Shown here: piece after piece, positions 11,323 to 24,444 of the stretch
Layout of the letters: each line of letters opens with the position of its first letter
Numbering within the stretch: position 1 is the stretch's first letter
NCBI GenBank assembly: GCA_036346205.1
Contig: JARFJB010000002.1
Location: 5,615,001 to 5,679,000 of the forward strand
Length of the DNA: 64,000 nucleotides
Origin: Vesta saturnalis
Lineage: Eukaryota > Arthropoda > Insecta > Coleoptera > Lampyridae
Reading direction: 5' to 3'
Notes under the pieces: model-generated
Told to the model about the DNA's origin: nothing
What the model saw: only the letters and a program-made list of their open reading frames with translations
Databases searched by the model: none
Position numbers and translations under genes: made by a program

Positions 11323-12076
11323 GTAAATATACACTTGTTTTAATTAAATCATTTTGAGAATGTTTTAGATTTTGTATGCAAGTACAACCTATTATTCAGT
11401 CATTAATTCTTATACTTAAAGAATGGTTGTATTTTACTAAACTATCAGGACGACATATAACGACTTACTCTTTATCGATGATGGTAATTTTTTACTTCCA
11501 AATATCAGGTTATTTAACTCCAGTTCATGAACTTAGGCAGTGGATCAGATCAAATTTGATTATTATTGATGGTAAGATGTACTTATAATAGAAATGTTTC
11601 TTATTTATTATTCATGTTACAGGTTGGAGCGTTGTTGATTTTGATCGAATACCAGTAGATCAGATCAAAAGACAAGCGAAAAAATGTGACAAGTCTCTTA
11701 TAGATTTACTTGTTAATTTTTTCTTGTATTATGGCAGTTTTAATTATGCGACTAATGTATGTAAATTACATAATTTATTTTCATAAAATTTATCTTAACA
11801 ATTTTGTAGGTGGTTTGCCCATTGTTAGGACGTACAATTACAAAATCCTTATTTCTTAACAATCCAAAGGGAATAGATCTCCCACTTGAAATGTCAATAT
11901 ATGTCAAAAAAGTTTCTCTTAATACAACAGAACAGTTTAAAGCTCAATCTTCCATGTGTATTCAAGATCCTTTTGATTTAAGTCATAACTTAACTAAAGG
12001 TTGTTCTTCTAATGTTGTGGAGAAATATAAAAAATTATGTAGTTTATCAGCTCAGTTAATGTTGACGAAGAAATAG
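11069..12076 (+). CDS. TUT1: TUT1 / U6 terminal uridylyltransferase-like nucleotidyltransferase, 3' half (4 exons)
   Basis: A non-canonical poly(A)/poly(U) polymerase adds nucleotides to RNA 3' ends; TUT1 family members extend U6 snRNA in the nucleus. Exons 11069-11322, 11369-11571, 11623-11756 and 11810-12076 join in phase at GT/AG introns of 46-53 bp to give 285 codons and a stop. Exon 1 opens with YSDLDLFVDL, the two metal-binding Asp of the polymerase palm (D-x-D). The third Asp is in KLDCDLSF. Exon 2 carries the PAP/OAS1 core (GRHITTYSLSMMVIFYFQ). Exon 4 ends with the TUT1-type signature QDPFDLSHNLTKG. The 5' part (zinc finger, RRM and the G-S helix before D-x-D in TUT1) was not found between 1 and 11068, so the gene is partial here, either split by a large intron or broken. 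Poly(A) signal AATAAA at 12220-12225. Confidence 0.85.
11369..11571 (+). CDS. TUT1: TUT1-like exon, nucleotide-recognition core
   Basis: Acceptor tgttttag, donor G|gtaaga. Encodes RFCMQVQPIIQSLILILKEW and onward to LIIIDG. It joins the flanking exons in phase (2+1 and 1+2 bases). Confidence 0.85.
11623..11756 (+). CDS. TUT1: TUT1-like exon, PAP-associated region
   Basis: Acceptor catgttacag, donor AAT|gtatgt. Encodes GWSVVDFDRIPVDQ and onward to LIDLLVNFFLYYGSFNYATN, the PAP/25A-associated segment. Confidence 0.85.
11810..12076 (+). CDS. TUT1: TUT1-like last exon
   Basis: Acceptor attttgtag. Encodes VVCPLLGRTITKS and onward, including MCIQDPFDLSHNLTKG, and ends LMLTKK with a TAG stop. The QDPFDLSHN motif is what separates the TUT1 group from TUT4/7 and mitochondrial PAP. 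Confidence 0.85.
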   Translation: MVCPLLGRTITKSLFLNNPKGIDLPLEMSIYVKKVSLNTTEQFKAQSSMCIQDPFDLSHNLTKGCSSNVVEKYKKLCSLSAQLMLTKK

Positions 12077-12299
12077 GTAGATTATGTGACTTATTTTACA
12101 TATGTAATTATGTCTCTTTCTTTACTTTAATTGACAATATGTATTACATATAAGGTTGACTTTTTATTATGTACAGAACATTTGAAGTATATTTTTAATA
12201 TTTTAAGATATTGGGTGATAATAAAATTTTAAAACTGTTATATATTTTAACATGGCATATTGTCATTCCCACACAATTTTTCAATAGAAACTTTCTATA

Positions 12300-12490
12300 T
12301 TCAAAGCAATAGAAGATTATAAATAGATACTTAAAGAAAATGCACAATTGTGATCCTAAATAGAAATCAATAACCTTGAAGAAAAAAAGAAAAGCACAAT
12401 TGAGGAAAATGAAGAAATTATGAAAGCATTCGAAATGAAGTACGTGAAAGAAGAAATAAGAATTGAAGCAACATTAAATAAAATTAATTA
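12300..12490 (+). other. possible coiled-coil coding remnant
   Basis: A frame rich in Glu/Lys (NNLEEKKKSTIEENEEIMKA, then FEMKYVKEEIRIEATLNKIN and a stop) is preceded by stops. The composition resembles the coiled-coil tail of a transposon-derived protein, but the family cannot be named. Confidence 0.2.
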
Positions 12491-12814
12491 ATTATTTTGT
12501 AAATTGTGTAGTTAGGCTTTTAATTAGTAAATCACAAATTCTACTTTAAACAATTTATTTGTATTTATTATTTTTTTAAAGTTCTTGAAATTAGTACTCT
12601 TGCTATACATGATTCATGAGAGCCATCCCACACAGTCTAATGTGTATGCTCTCATAAAAATCATTTCCCAAAAATCAAAAAGTATAAACTCTACAAATTG
12701 ATTTAATTATGTACTATTTTGAGCAAGATTTGCTTTCATACATGAAAGCAAATAGAAGACAAATTCTAGTACATACCAAGAATGTCTACGAATTTGTGGG
12801 ATTAAAAGTAGGTC

Positions 12815-15430
12815 GGCCAGACCACCACCATCACCATGGACTCCTTAATATTAGGTCTCTGATTTTCTGAGCTCGGTAAGGGCTGCTGGTCTATTCTTCC
12901 TTTCACCCTCTCTGTTTTCGTATCGGATTGAAAGTTTTAGGGTAATAAATACCAGATGTAAAATCCTTCCCTGTTCGGATGTACAAGAGGGCAGGGCCCA
13001 AGTGACCTAGGTCACTGAAAATGCTTTATAATCCATTATTGCAACAGCGATGGTATCCAGTCTAATCTTAATGCTGTTCATCAACATCTTGAACAACCTA
13101 ACCATGCTCCACATCTTCAAGATCTCTTTCTTACATCAAACCCAGTTGTTTATAAAACCCCACTTCTTTCTCCACTAGGTCTATCTGATCATTGTCTAAT
13201 AGAAATAACTTCTACTGTCCCTAATTCTTCTATTGTTCACAACACTGAAGGAACCTTGTTAGGTAATTGGAGTGATTTACAGGATTTCGTTCCAACTTAT
13301 CCATAAATGTCGTTTTAAGTCGTCGTTTTTTCCACATTGCTCTTTCAGTATCCAAGTTCATCCTTGTGCGCATGGAGTTCTACATACCCAAAAAACAATT
13401 ATATAGGTCATTCTTGTTTCCAACACTGGTTCAATAAGGCTCGTTCCCAATGAATCTTTGAAAAATAAATCTTATACTAAATCGAAATCTAATAAAACGG
13501 TCGATAGTCGTGCAGACTACACTGGAGCTAGAAATACTTGCAAAGTGTTATCACCAAAGCGAAAAAGTTGTTTGAAGAACGAAAATGCAATGAACCAGCT
13601 ACATTGCCTTTGGTCAGTCTAAATTTTGGTCTTTAACTAAAGCCATCAGTAAAAACTTCCATGTATCCTCATCTCCACCCATGACATGCTTTGACGGATC
13701 TGTAGTTGTTGATCCTGTAGACAAAGCCAACCTTTTTGTAGATTTATTTGCATCAAACTCATGACTTAATAATTTTGGAAAAGTTGTCCCCTAGTCAACT
13801 CTTCATACGCTGTGACCGAGCTAGTAGCGTAGTGGTGACACAACCTGCTTAGCATTCGGGGATTAATGGGTTCGATTCTTTTTACCATCTACCTTGTATG
13901 AGGTTTTTTCAGGGGGTTTTCCTCTTACACATGTAGCGGCATAGTCACTGAGTATATGCACACCATGTGCGGTTACTTAGGACGAATGCTGGGGTAGTAT
14001 TTTCCCCCTCAGAACCCTAACTCCGTTCCTTCCGATCCTTTCCTGACCACACACATCCTTAATCACACCATGCATATATACGTAATGTATGTATGTATGC
14101 TGGGAATCCATAATTGTCGCTGATGGAGCTCGGAAAGCTCGAGCACCGCCCTCCCCCTTGGGGAGGGAATGAAATACTTGGCCTTTTCCTTATCCATACG
14201 CTATGAAACCAATTCATTTTCGGTACAAGCTCGATCATCAGTAGGCGACTGTATCAGCTATTGTCTTATAGAAATGTTTCCCGAACTAGTATGAGTCCTA
14301 TCTAAGCTCTATTCGATCTCTGTCTTTTGGGGAATTTCCTTCATCATGGAAGTTAGCAAATGTTCAACCTATTTCAAAAAAGGTGATAAAACCGACCCCT
14401 CTAACTACCGACCAAATGGCATGACTTTCATTTTGTCTAAAATCATAGAAAGAGCCATAAATCAGCAACTGTTCTCTTTCCTTGAAACTAACAAACCCCT
14501 TGGTGACCATCAATATAGTTTTGGCCAGATTGCTTTCAACAGGTGAGCTGCTTTCATGTGTGATCCAAGTTTGGAACAATCAAGACACTAAAGCTGTAAT
14601 GGCAATTTCAATCAACACAGACATTCAACGTATCCTTGAATGGGGAGGTAATAATTTATTTATATTTAATGACGATAAAATTCAATATTGCCTTGTGTCC
14701 GCCAAAAAAGACCGATTATCTCCTGTTGTATGTATGAATGGCTCAGATCTTAAGTTTTAAGACTCTATTGCTATGTTGGGAATGACTGTATCTTCAAATC
14801 TGTTATGGATTGATCATCTTCTATCAGCCACTAACGCAACTGCTTGTCAAATAGGCTTTCTGTACAGATCTAAGCAGTACTTTACCTCTTGACAACTCTT
14901 TCTGCTGTATAAGGCCCAAATTCGGACCCATCTGGAATATAATTCTCACCTCTGGCTCCCCAATACACCCTCTTTCTTTGTATTATCAGTATTACAGTAG
15001 CTATTACGCTGCTGAATTATATTCTTTGATAGGTACCAACTTCTTTGCTAGGAATGCTCTATTCGGTAATTCATATCATCAACGTGCAGTACAAATCTCT
15101 ACTTGTCGTCCCAAATGGGCGCCACCCACACTCTTCTACACGGCTTATAATCTCTGGAATAATCTTCTTAGTTCCTGTTGTCCCCTCACTTATGAAAAAA
15201 ATAAGGTAGCTGTTCACAGGCATCTCTTAGCAATTCAACATCAAACTATCCATCGTCCTAAGTGTTCGCGAGTGTACACTGTATCTAGTCCTCAGATGGC
15301 GGATCTGTATACAATGCATCATAAGATGGACATAATGTTTCTTCTGTTTCATTTTTATTTCCTTTACGTTCTTCGGGCTTTGATGGCTTCTGCATGCCGT
15401 TTCTTTCTATGTCGTTTGTATTTATTTTTG
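12815..15430 (+). mobile_element. jockey-like LINE, degraded, copy A (interrupted by a SINE)
   Basis: The same LINE as 34655-36343, with much sequence in common (ctccttaatattggtctc.., gagctcggtaagggctgctgg, endonuclease-domain text around 13120-13250). Frames include HHLEQPNHAPHLLDLFLTSN and LSPLGLSDHCLIEI (endonuclease), KKGDKTDPSNYRPNGMTFIL (reverse transcriptase, 14380-14440), and a C-terminal region (14978-15436) ending in the carboxyl end of such ORF2 proteins. Stops and frame changes are numerous and the catalytic Y/F-A-D-D block is missing, so it is dead. A SINE sits at 13816-14194. Confidence 0.75.
13816..14194 (+). mobile_element. tRNA-derived SINE inserted in the LINE
   Basis: The head carries RNA polymerase III internal promoter boxes: A box tagcgtagtgg (13825-13835) and B box gggttcgattc (13868-13878), about 32 bp apart. 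The element is flanked by catacgctgtga (13804-13815) and catacgctatga (14195-14206), a 12-bp target-site duplication with one difference. The LINE sequence resumes across the insertion. The tail holds a GTAT repeat and a ccctccccc/ggggaggg hairpin. The B-box region is similar to the fragment at 57690-57775. Confidence 0.75.
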
Positions 15431-15541
15431 AGGTAGAACTGTTGTTCTTTGCTTGGTGTTTTTAGCTGCAAGCTTTGCCGATTTCTCTGAACCAATTTTT
15501 ATTTTAACTTTTTTGTCAGTTCGGATTGCTTTGCTTCCAGT

Positions 15542-17120
15542 TCATCCTTTAACGGTGTGCTTGTTAATATCTGATTTCTGACTTCGACCTTTTCTGGTTT
15601 GAGCCGTTTGACTACATTTTGCATATGGTCGTAGATCTTCTGGTTTTACAGCAGCTCTATCTTGCTTCGGGGAAGTGGTTTGGTTAATATCATAAGAACC
15701 TGGAATGTTTTCAAGATTGTTATTTTTGTCTTCGGTAGTGGAAGGTCCAGGTTTCATGCCGATATCCAAATATACTTAAAATTATTCAGATTATTTGTCT
15801 CTGCAGCATTAGCATTAGTGTTTTTTTTTTAAATTGAAGCAACTATTTGTTCTGCATATTCAGGATTTACAGGAAATCCAGTGGAAGCAATCAATTTCAA
15901 AGACTTTAGTTTCTTCAACTATCTCATCTAATTCAATGGGAATGTCAGCAACTTCTATAGTTTCAGGAGCTTGATCACATGCATTATAAGGTTTGTCAGT
16001 TACAAGTGAAGGAGCAAAATCTTCATAAAACGATCGGGCTTTTAAGGCCACATTCCTGCAGCTTCAAATGCCCGTACTGTTTTGTCGAGATTGGATACGT
16101 TATAACATCCCGTTTTAAATAAACCGGCAACTCGCTTTTGAGTAATAGCTTTACCAGGATTGGTAACTAACCAATTGTCAGTTGCTTGGCTGTGTACAGT
16201 TTTTAGTGGGCCAAAATATACTTTATCCAATGGCTGCATTTGATGACTGGCATGCGGAGGCAACGATAAAAGATGAATGGAAGTCTCACGGCAGTACCTA
16301 TTTGACAACATTAAGGCTTCGGTGAGATGAATGATTATCTAATACTAATAAGACAGGAGCATCTTTGGAAGTTTTAACGTGTTATTGGAAATGTTTCATC
16401 CGTTCAAGAAATAATTCGGAATTTATAAAGCGTGATTCAGAAATAAGTGGTAAAGTTCATGAAGGCGACTCTGTATACAGCTCTTTTTTCATTCTTTTAC
16501 AAGGAAAAATTAATGTTGGAGGAACATATACCCCACCAGCACTCATGCCGTAACTAGTTGACCTCTTTCGCCGTTAACAACCTTTCCCATGCATTTTTGC
16601 CTTGTTGTGTAAACATCTTGGGCAGATTGTTGGGCACTGTACGTCTCGTCCATGTTGTATATAAAATTACTTGTGAAATTATATTTTTGGTACTCTCGGA
16701 AGTTTTTAAAAGACCTGGGATCTGTTGAAGTCTATCATTCTGCTAAGTGAAGACTTCTCCGGTTGCCGTAATGTAATTTTTTGTCCTCTGACAGAAACAA
16801 CGTATCAAAGTTTTGCCAGCAACCTTTTTTTGACAATACTGGTCGAGTCTTTCATGATTAATCCGTAAAATCGGTAATCCATTTTTTGCACGTACTTTGC
16901 TAATTCATTTTCCTGCTGTTCACTAAAAATACATTTGTATCGTCCAAGTGATACTGGAAGTGCCAATTTTTAGTCTTTTGCGTAATGTTGGTTCTGGAAT
17001 ATTCAGTTCTCGTGAAATACTTCGTTTACTCTGACCGTTACTAATTTTATTCTTTATCTCCGCCATAAGCTGTTCAGTAAATACAAGCTTCCTATCTCTT
17101 TTTCTTTTATAAGAACTCAT
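15542..17120 (-). pseudogene. pogo/Tigger-like (DDE_1) transposase, degraded
   Basis: Read from 17120 down: an N-terminal psq/CENP-B type helix-turn-helix (KRSISRELNIPEPTLRKRL, 16923-17120). A catalytic domain follows, with the first Asp in FIYNMDETYSAQQ (about 16645) and the second in LLVLDNHSSH (about 16340). Then come HLLSLPPHASHQMQPLDKVY (third Asp, 16255-16210) and GLFKTGCYNVSNLDKT. The tail is basic and Ser-rich (VKPEDLRPYAKCSQ). The catalytic triad is readable, but at least three stops (two near 16430-16470) and several frameshifts make it a fossil. No clear terminal inverted repeat was found. Confidence 0.8.
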
Positions 17121-17214
17121 TTTTTTTTATTGCCTGAAAATAACAAAGTTATTTTATTATAGGTAGGGTCCTACTCATTGAGGGAAAATGAATTATTACA
17201 TTTATATGAATATA

Positions 17215-17246
17215 GTTTACAAGAGTACGTGCGTACTCTTGTAAAC
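17215..17246. repeat. 32-bp near-perfect palindrome
   Basis: gtttacaagagtacgt followed by gcgtactcttgtaaac, self-complementary except for the central pair. It lies about 95 bp outside the Tigger coding remnant and may be a relic of its end. Confidence 0.7.
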
Positions 17247-17249
17247 TTT

Positions 17250-19700
17250 TTAGTGCGTTCTCTTGAAAAACAGGTTATGATTACTTATTACAACATAAAC
17301 ACTTAAAATAATGAGTTTTATTACTTACTAGTACGGAAAACGTCAGAATTATTACTTAAATTGCACTGACCCAAACATACATCCGCAATACACAAAAACA
17401 AGTTTTGCTTGCTGCATTAAGTGGAGGTGGAGATGTGTTCGAACATATTCTGAAATACACTGATAATTGAATTAACTTACTAATTCATGAAATTATTTTC
17501 AGTTCGTGTGTCAGCGTTAATAAAACTATTGTTTGAAGAGAAGTTTCATTAGATGGTTGAAGAGCATTTTAATAATTATTTATTCATTGTATTATCTGTG
17601 ACTGATGAAGGAACATCGAACGGAATCTGTTAAATTTCAAAAATAAGTGATGAATACAAGGAAACCACGTCAGTTTCTGTTTGAAACAGTTTATCTCGAA
17701 AACGGTTCGAAATCGAAATAGCATTATTTGATTAAAGTCAATCTAAAATTGGATGTAGAGCTCAAAAATGTGTAAATATACATTTGAAAAAATTGACTTC
17801 CACTCCTTTTTCATTTGAACAAAGTATCTGCATTTTTTAAAGACCCTGTATGAGGCAAATAAAAATATGACTCGAAGTGAAGATCCTCATGGTATCACTC
17901 CACTCCATTTCGAAATTGTACCAGAGAGTTCAAGATTATCAGCGTTTATAAAAGTACGTTTTGTAAAAAAAAATCGAAATTAATTTATATCTCTTAAACG
18001 GTAATAGATAGGTATAGGGAAATAGTACATGAAGTTGTTGACAAAGTAATAGGAAATCATAATATGATATTATATACAGGGTGTTCCATTTGAAAAATCA
18101 AAGTAGTCGCTACTTTATAGTAAAAGCGGCAACACCGCATCATCTAAAATATTTTAGGCGTGTAGATCATATTAATTTATGCATACTGTCAAATTTTCAG
18201 GTTGATCCGTTGTCTGGTTTGCCAGAAACATCTAATTAACGCTGATCGTGAAAAGCCCTGTATTGATAACTTTTCAAGACCAGATTTGCTGGTAATCCAA
18301 AATTTTATTAATATATTTCAGGTTTAAAGCTCTTCTTTTCACATTAAACGTAGCCCCTATCCCGTAATTTTAATTCATAAATATCACTCGGTTAATGTAT
18401 TTTTGGGTTAAGCTAGCAATTAGGTAACCGGCTTGTAGCCACCATTCGTTTTTGCAAGCATGCATCTGAACATAAAAAGGGCGAATTTGTAAATTGTATA
18501 GTTTAAGCTTATTAATAATTACGAATTTACATCGCCATATTGGTGACTCCTGCACACTTGATGGACATTATAATTTTTTTCACCCATTTCATAAAAGTTT
18601 GGTGTTGTTTACTCGTAAATATGTATTGATTTAATCTAGATTATTAAACAAAATTCAGAGAGTTTAGAAGCCAATCTGAAGCTCACCATTTTTGAATTCT
18701 TCAAAAAAACTTCTTTACAGAGTTCCAAGTACGAATAAAATTACAAATAAGAGTAAGCGCACTTAACTTTCTGAATTTTATTCCATTTGTTTGTCTTGAT
18801 GTGTTGCTATTTCAGATAGGGAAGAAGAGACGTGCAATCAAAGTGAGTGCAACGTAAGTTCACTTTATTTTTCCTATCTAGATGGCCATCATATTCTGTA
18901 TTTACGTATGTTTTACCCGATATAAGATACGGTGCGCCTACAAATTTTTTTACAAAATCACGTCTTGCAAAGATGAATTTTACAAGCGCCGCAAAAATTT
19001 ATATTAGGACTATCCCCCTGCACATTTCAGATTTACTTTAGCACCCATTTCACGAGGTATATATGAAGAATAGATAACGTATCTTAAAAAAAATTTTAAC
19101 TTTAACGTCTTTTGTTTGATGCAAAGATCAAACTCCAAGGAGGTCCTTATAAAATTGCATATATTGTGTCATCCAAATTCTTCAATTATGTTTTTGATTA
19201 AACTTTTTTAAGGCATATCATCCGATATCTGAAAATTGTGTTTTTGAGCACGGCGCAAAACTCCAAAACCCCTGAAAGTCGGCGTCCGGTATCTATCTAT
19301 CCTGCCTTTATAAGGCAGTGTTGCCACACTGTAGCCGTATTTTCTCTTGGTTGTTACGGAATCCGCAACATTTTTTCAAACTTTTTTGTATGCATCACAT
19401 CGTTAGACGTGCTTCTTACGCTTCTGAGTGTTGTATTGTAAATTCAACATTTATTTTATGTGTTCGTGTATGACTGGAAATGCCCTACTCTAAAATAAAT
19501 AAAGTAACTATAACAGTTAGTTAACTGTGTCTATAACAGTTAGGTTAGGATGAAATATAGAGAAGACTAAATACAATAATTGTGTTACATTAATTGATGG
19601 ATGGCTTTTAGTATGCCGCAATATTTTACTTTGTTTTAAGTCATGCTGCAGGTGTATTAATTTTAATCGGAATGTTATAAACGCTTCTTATCATTAAAAT
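17250..19700. other. no gene recognised; repeat fragments
   Basis: Contains acagggtgttccatttg at 18076, a motif shared with the IS630-like repeats, and caccctgta-type ends nearby. There are a few 60-codon frames without domains. I see no splice-supported exon. Confidence 0.3.
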
Positions 19701-19739
19701 GATCGGTTGTTTACAATAGAATGTAAACTGAGATATCGC

Positions 19740-21545
19740 ACTTGATGGAACAAAAATTGCCAATGATTCAGGATTCAACACAACCATTGGTGTTAAAAAG
19801 TGGCGGAAGATGAACTCGAAGCCAGCCGAGAATGAACCCAACCAATTTCATCTGGATAATTTTTCCAAGTAGAAAAATTTGTAAATCGGGCTTGATGCAA
19901 TAACAACTATTGACAATGAAGTGCAAAAAGTTTTGTAGAAATTGAACAAAAGTGGCGAGACGGTCTGAGAAAAATACTCGACGTAACTCGGTTTTTAGCT
20001 AAGCACTGCGAGGTCATCAAGGGAAACTGTATTACAATGACGGTGACGGTAACAAAGGAAACTTTTTAGAACTCTACTTGCGAAATACGATACGGTGTTA
20101 TAACTGCGAGCAAAGATTCTGAAGCAAATTATTGCTCCATTATGTTTGATAGTACCCCCGATTGTTCCCACAGGGACCAAATGAGTCAGATTCTGTGGGG
20201 CCAGAGAGGAAGTGGTTGAATTGCTAGACAATTTTAAAGGCAAAAATGCTGAAGACGTGGCGAACATGATTCTTGCGAAGATCGATAAGGCCAGTTTCGA
20301 TGTTCAAGGCTATCAATGCCAGGTATACGACAATGCTGCTATGATGTCTAAAATTCGCTTCGAAGTGTATGCACGAATCAGGCCTGTGAATCCAAAACAT
20401 TGCCCTGCACTAATCGTTCATTTAACTTGGTTGGCGTACATACCACTACCGTCGCGATAGATTCCATCACATTTTTCAGAACGGTTGAATGAGTTTCCTC
20501 AACTGCACTCATATCCCAACAGCAAGGCGTAAAGCAACAAGTAACACTTACTGTAGTGAGCGACATGACACCGTCAAGGTGGTCAAGAATCACTACTGTT
20601 AGATATTGCAAGTTTACCTTTCGTTCCTGTATGGATTATGGAGTACGGTGACGGATAAGCTCAAGTTGTACTACAGACGAGGGGCTTAAACGTCCACGAA
20701 CGTGCAGTGAAGCTGTGCTTGCAAACATGTGTACTGCTAAATCGTGATGAGCTTGTCAATGAGGCCTTGAGTAACTCTGTGCCCACGTGCGAAGAGCTTA
20801 ACATCGAAATAACGACTCGCCCAAACCGAAAGAAAAAAAGGATGATCAGCAACGAATCTGAAGATGCTGTTTTATCTTACAATCAGGACAGGGGGTGAGA
20901 AATGATTAGTTTAGTTGGTAAAATTTTGGAGGAAATTACCTCCAGATTTCATCAACTACATGAGTTAGGCGAGAAGTTCGGATTTCTTACGACGGCGTAA
21001 CTAGTAGATCCGGAATTCAAGTGTGACCTTACTACTGTCCTCATGACAATGATAATGTAGAGTTTGAGCGAGAGAGAGAGAACGATTGCAGCACTTTGTT
21101 GCTGCTGCAAAAGACCTCGATATTACGACGAAGGGGCCGATGTGGCTTTGGAATTAATTCAGAAGTTTAATTTTGGCATTTCAGTTCCTAATATTATAAT
21201 CATGTTACGTATCTTTTTAATAATTGCATTAGTGTTGCAAGTGTGAGCGCAGCTTTTCGAAACTTAAAATTAATTATGCACTATCTAAGGTCTACAATGA
21301 ACATGCTTCGATTACCCAATTTGGCAATTTTGTCAATGGAACAGAATCTGACCAACGAAACTGATTTTAATGACGTCTAACTGATTTTACTTCGCGAAAA
21401 GCACGGAGAATTAAATTTTAGTGGGTTGTAAAATGGTTTAAAATATATTGTAATGTTACTGCTGCCTTTCAGATATTATTTTCATTTTCACTTCTTCTTA
21501 AGGGCGGCAAATTATGACTGCGTCCTGGGCAAGCTACGTCACTAA
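19740..21545 (+). pseudogene. hAT-superfamily transposase fossil (DUF4371 / ZMYM1-like)
   Basis: Scattered frames keep the order of a hAT transposase: FLELYLRNTIRCYN near 20060, EANYCSIMFDSTPDCSHRDQ at 20130, VELLDNFKGKNAEDVANMIL and FDVQGYQCQVYDNAAMMSKI (20212-20350; typical Q-G-Y-D-N-A...M), NLVGVHTTTVAIDSITFF near 20430, and the C-terminal dimerisation region VSAAFRNLKLIMHYLRSTM then LRLPNLAILSMEQNL (21240-21380). Stops and frameshifts are too many for activity. Downstream, agggcggcaaattatgactg at 21501 resembles the ends of such elements. Confidence 0.7.
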
Positions 21546-22677
21546 ATATGTGTGACCAAAAAAACTGTTTGCCTTAAATTTGTGTTATTTGTAATTTTAC
21601 TGTTACATTGCAAAACGTGTATTATTTATCTTTTTATGTATAACTATGACGTAAATGATTATTGAAATTATCATACTGGAATAAAAATAAAGTAATAGTA
21701 ATAGTTATATTATTATATTATTATAGAATAACTATTTAATAATTATTTAATAACATTATTGAATAATATAACGATTCTTATGTAAATATGACTTGCTTCT
21801 TGCTCTAAAATAGCATTTGCTTATTAACGGAACGAACGTTCAAACCATAGAGCAACGTAAAATTACATTATGCTCGATTCAATACGTGTTCGCGTTTCTC
21901 CATTTAAAAGCAATAGAGCGCTGCGGCTCGAAATTTTGTAGCCCTATTTTCGTTAAAAAAGTGGCTAAGATGAATACAATAAAATATTTAATATGCCATA
22001 CGTTGTAAATGTAATAAGTATTGGTATTATTGTTAGTATTTATTGCATTTTACTGGAATATATTTTTAAATACGTGTAATAACTTTTTTCTGGTTCTGGT
22101 TGGGGGGGGGGGCTTGAGCTCTATACTCTTTATGACCAGCTGCAACTGACATGATGCAACTCTTCTCTACTTTTGTTCATCCGTAAAACTGTGTGGAACG
22201 AACTTGGCGCAGGACTTTCGTTTTTCTAAACATTTATCCGAAAGTTAACGAATTTGTTGGAATTTAATAATGTTTAACACGTACTTTTGCGATTTTGCAT
22301 TTCGAGAAATTGAATATCTTTACGTCTATCTTTATAACGTTGATGTCATTCTGTAAGGTTATTTTGACGCATCGTGCATATGCACTATTTTGATAATGTA
22401 TGGAACCTATTTTGAATGTAAATGAAGTGAATTTGCATCAAGAAAGATTTTTTTTGTGTGTGCAGAATGTAAATTGGTGTACACCACCGGAGTTTAATAA
22501 AGCATTAGATATCATATGGAAGAATATTTGAATGTTGTAGAAAGATTTTCATGTTGAAAGCATTAAGTTTGCTTGAAAAATAATGTTTTGAGGAAATTGT
22601 TACTGGTAAGATACTACCAAATTGCTACTGTGTGCTAAAGAATTTGGATTAAAGAAATGGTTGTAGACGTATGAGTT

Positions 22678-22749
<72 letters not shown>

Positions 22750-24440
22750 ATATTGTATTAACGAGCAGTAAGCAATATGTATGCATATTTTGTTTGTAGA
22801 AATTTTGTAATATTGTAAATGAAGTTGTTAAATTGAGGATTCGCCCACATGCAAAAGTTTCATAGAAAGTTGAGTTACAGTCTGAATAATGTACAGAGTG
22901 CACGTAATTGCAATTAATGGTTTTTTCGGAGATATGTAAGTGAATTTACAGAGTAAATTCAAGCTGGCTACGTTGTTCTTAGTTTCATTGCGTTGGGTCC
23001 ATACGGACTTCCACTCGACAAAGGGCGGTGGAACGCGCGTTTTTGAAAGGACCTTAGAATGGTCAGTGTGGGATTTTGATTATGAAATGCAATAATCCAT
23101 AAGGGGATAAATCATATAGATTAAGTGTAAATTGAAAGGAGATAATATAGATTTCCTTTCAAGAAATTTAAAAAGTGCGAAAGCAGATTTAAAAATAACA
23201 CGGCAAATATTTTGTTGACAGTGTTCAGTAAGCGTGTGGTCTAATAATAAAAAGATAGCCTGAAGTAACCCTTTCAGTAACCGAATTAAAAGTTTGTGAA
23301 TTTAGTTAGAGATTCGTGATCGTTGGTGACATTAATTGTCGTATGTATACAATCGATAGTAATATCAACTTGATTGTACAAAGCAAATAAGAATTCTATT
23401 ATACAAATGGAAATAGACATTCTTTATTGTGTTAAACGTTTACGTTGAAGGGCAAACATTAAAGCAAAGAGCCCATGTCTAATATGCGGGTGAACGGCAG
23501 ACAAATGCGCTTGCGAGTGTACAGCCTAATGAATTAGCGGATACGGCTGTCTTCTGTGTTTTGTGCCAGAGTGGGTGCAAATTTAAGAAAGGTTACTGAA
23601 GGAGACCATATGAACTATATCACGGATAGAGGATTGATTAAGATAAATTGTAAGAACTAGTTTTAGATTTTGTTTAATAGATGCTAGTACGATTATCTTT
23701 TAAGTACATTTTCGTTTGTTGAGTTAATAATTTCACATCAAAATCAAAAGGATAGTCGAACTTTATCTATTTCGATGTGTTTAATGTATAAAATTTTTCC
23801 CGTGCCGAGCATTGTGAGTTGTAGATTTATGGTAAGTGTAAGATGTTTGAAACTACCTTTCAATCATTTTACTCCTTATATCGACCCCGTGCATTTCCAC
23901 TGTAGCTGGCTACACCAGTACCATTCAGGGCGTTATTAACGTACCCAGTTTTCTACATTTTTATCATTACTATCGTGAGCAGAAACTATTAACTATTATT
24001 ATCTTGCTTTCACTGCCAACTATTGGTAAACGTGCGAGTTAGTTTATTACATGCTGCTTTACTTGCATGAATCAAACACGACTCCAGTACTACAGCCAAA
24101 CCTTATATAACTTACCTAACATTAACACATAATACACGTTAATAAAGTTTAAGAAGATGTTATGTGTCATGTTAAGTATCCTTTTTGTACGTGGGAAACT
24201 GTGCAATATACGTCAACCTGTAAATTGATGAGTAAGATGTGGCCGAAAACTAGAAATTTTCAGGTCTAGGTGGTATCTAAAGCATTTGTAGCCATTTTGC
24301 CTGTTTTTGTTCTAGGTACTCTGTTCATTCAACGGTAATACTTTAGTTTTACAATAAAAAGTAGTAGTTATCACTTGTATACTTTAAATCCTTAATTACA
24401 GTTTTAAGTAATTAGAACTTTTTTTTTAAAATAATGAAAT
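21546..24440. other. intergenic, no gene recognised
   Basis: AT-rich, with a poly(G) run near 22103-22113 and a (TA)n tract at 22682-22747. It lies downstream of the channel gene's stop. I see no coding exon on either strand. Confidence 0.35.
22682..22747. repeat. (TA)n microsatellite
   Basis: About 66 bp of uninterrupted dinucleotide repeat. Confidence 0.95.
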
Positions 24441-24444
24441 GTGT

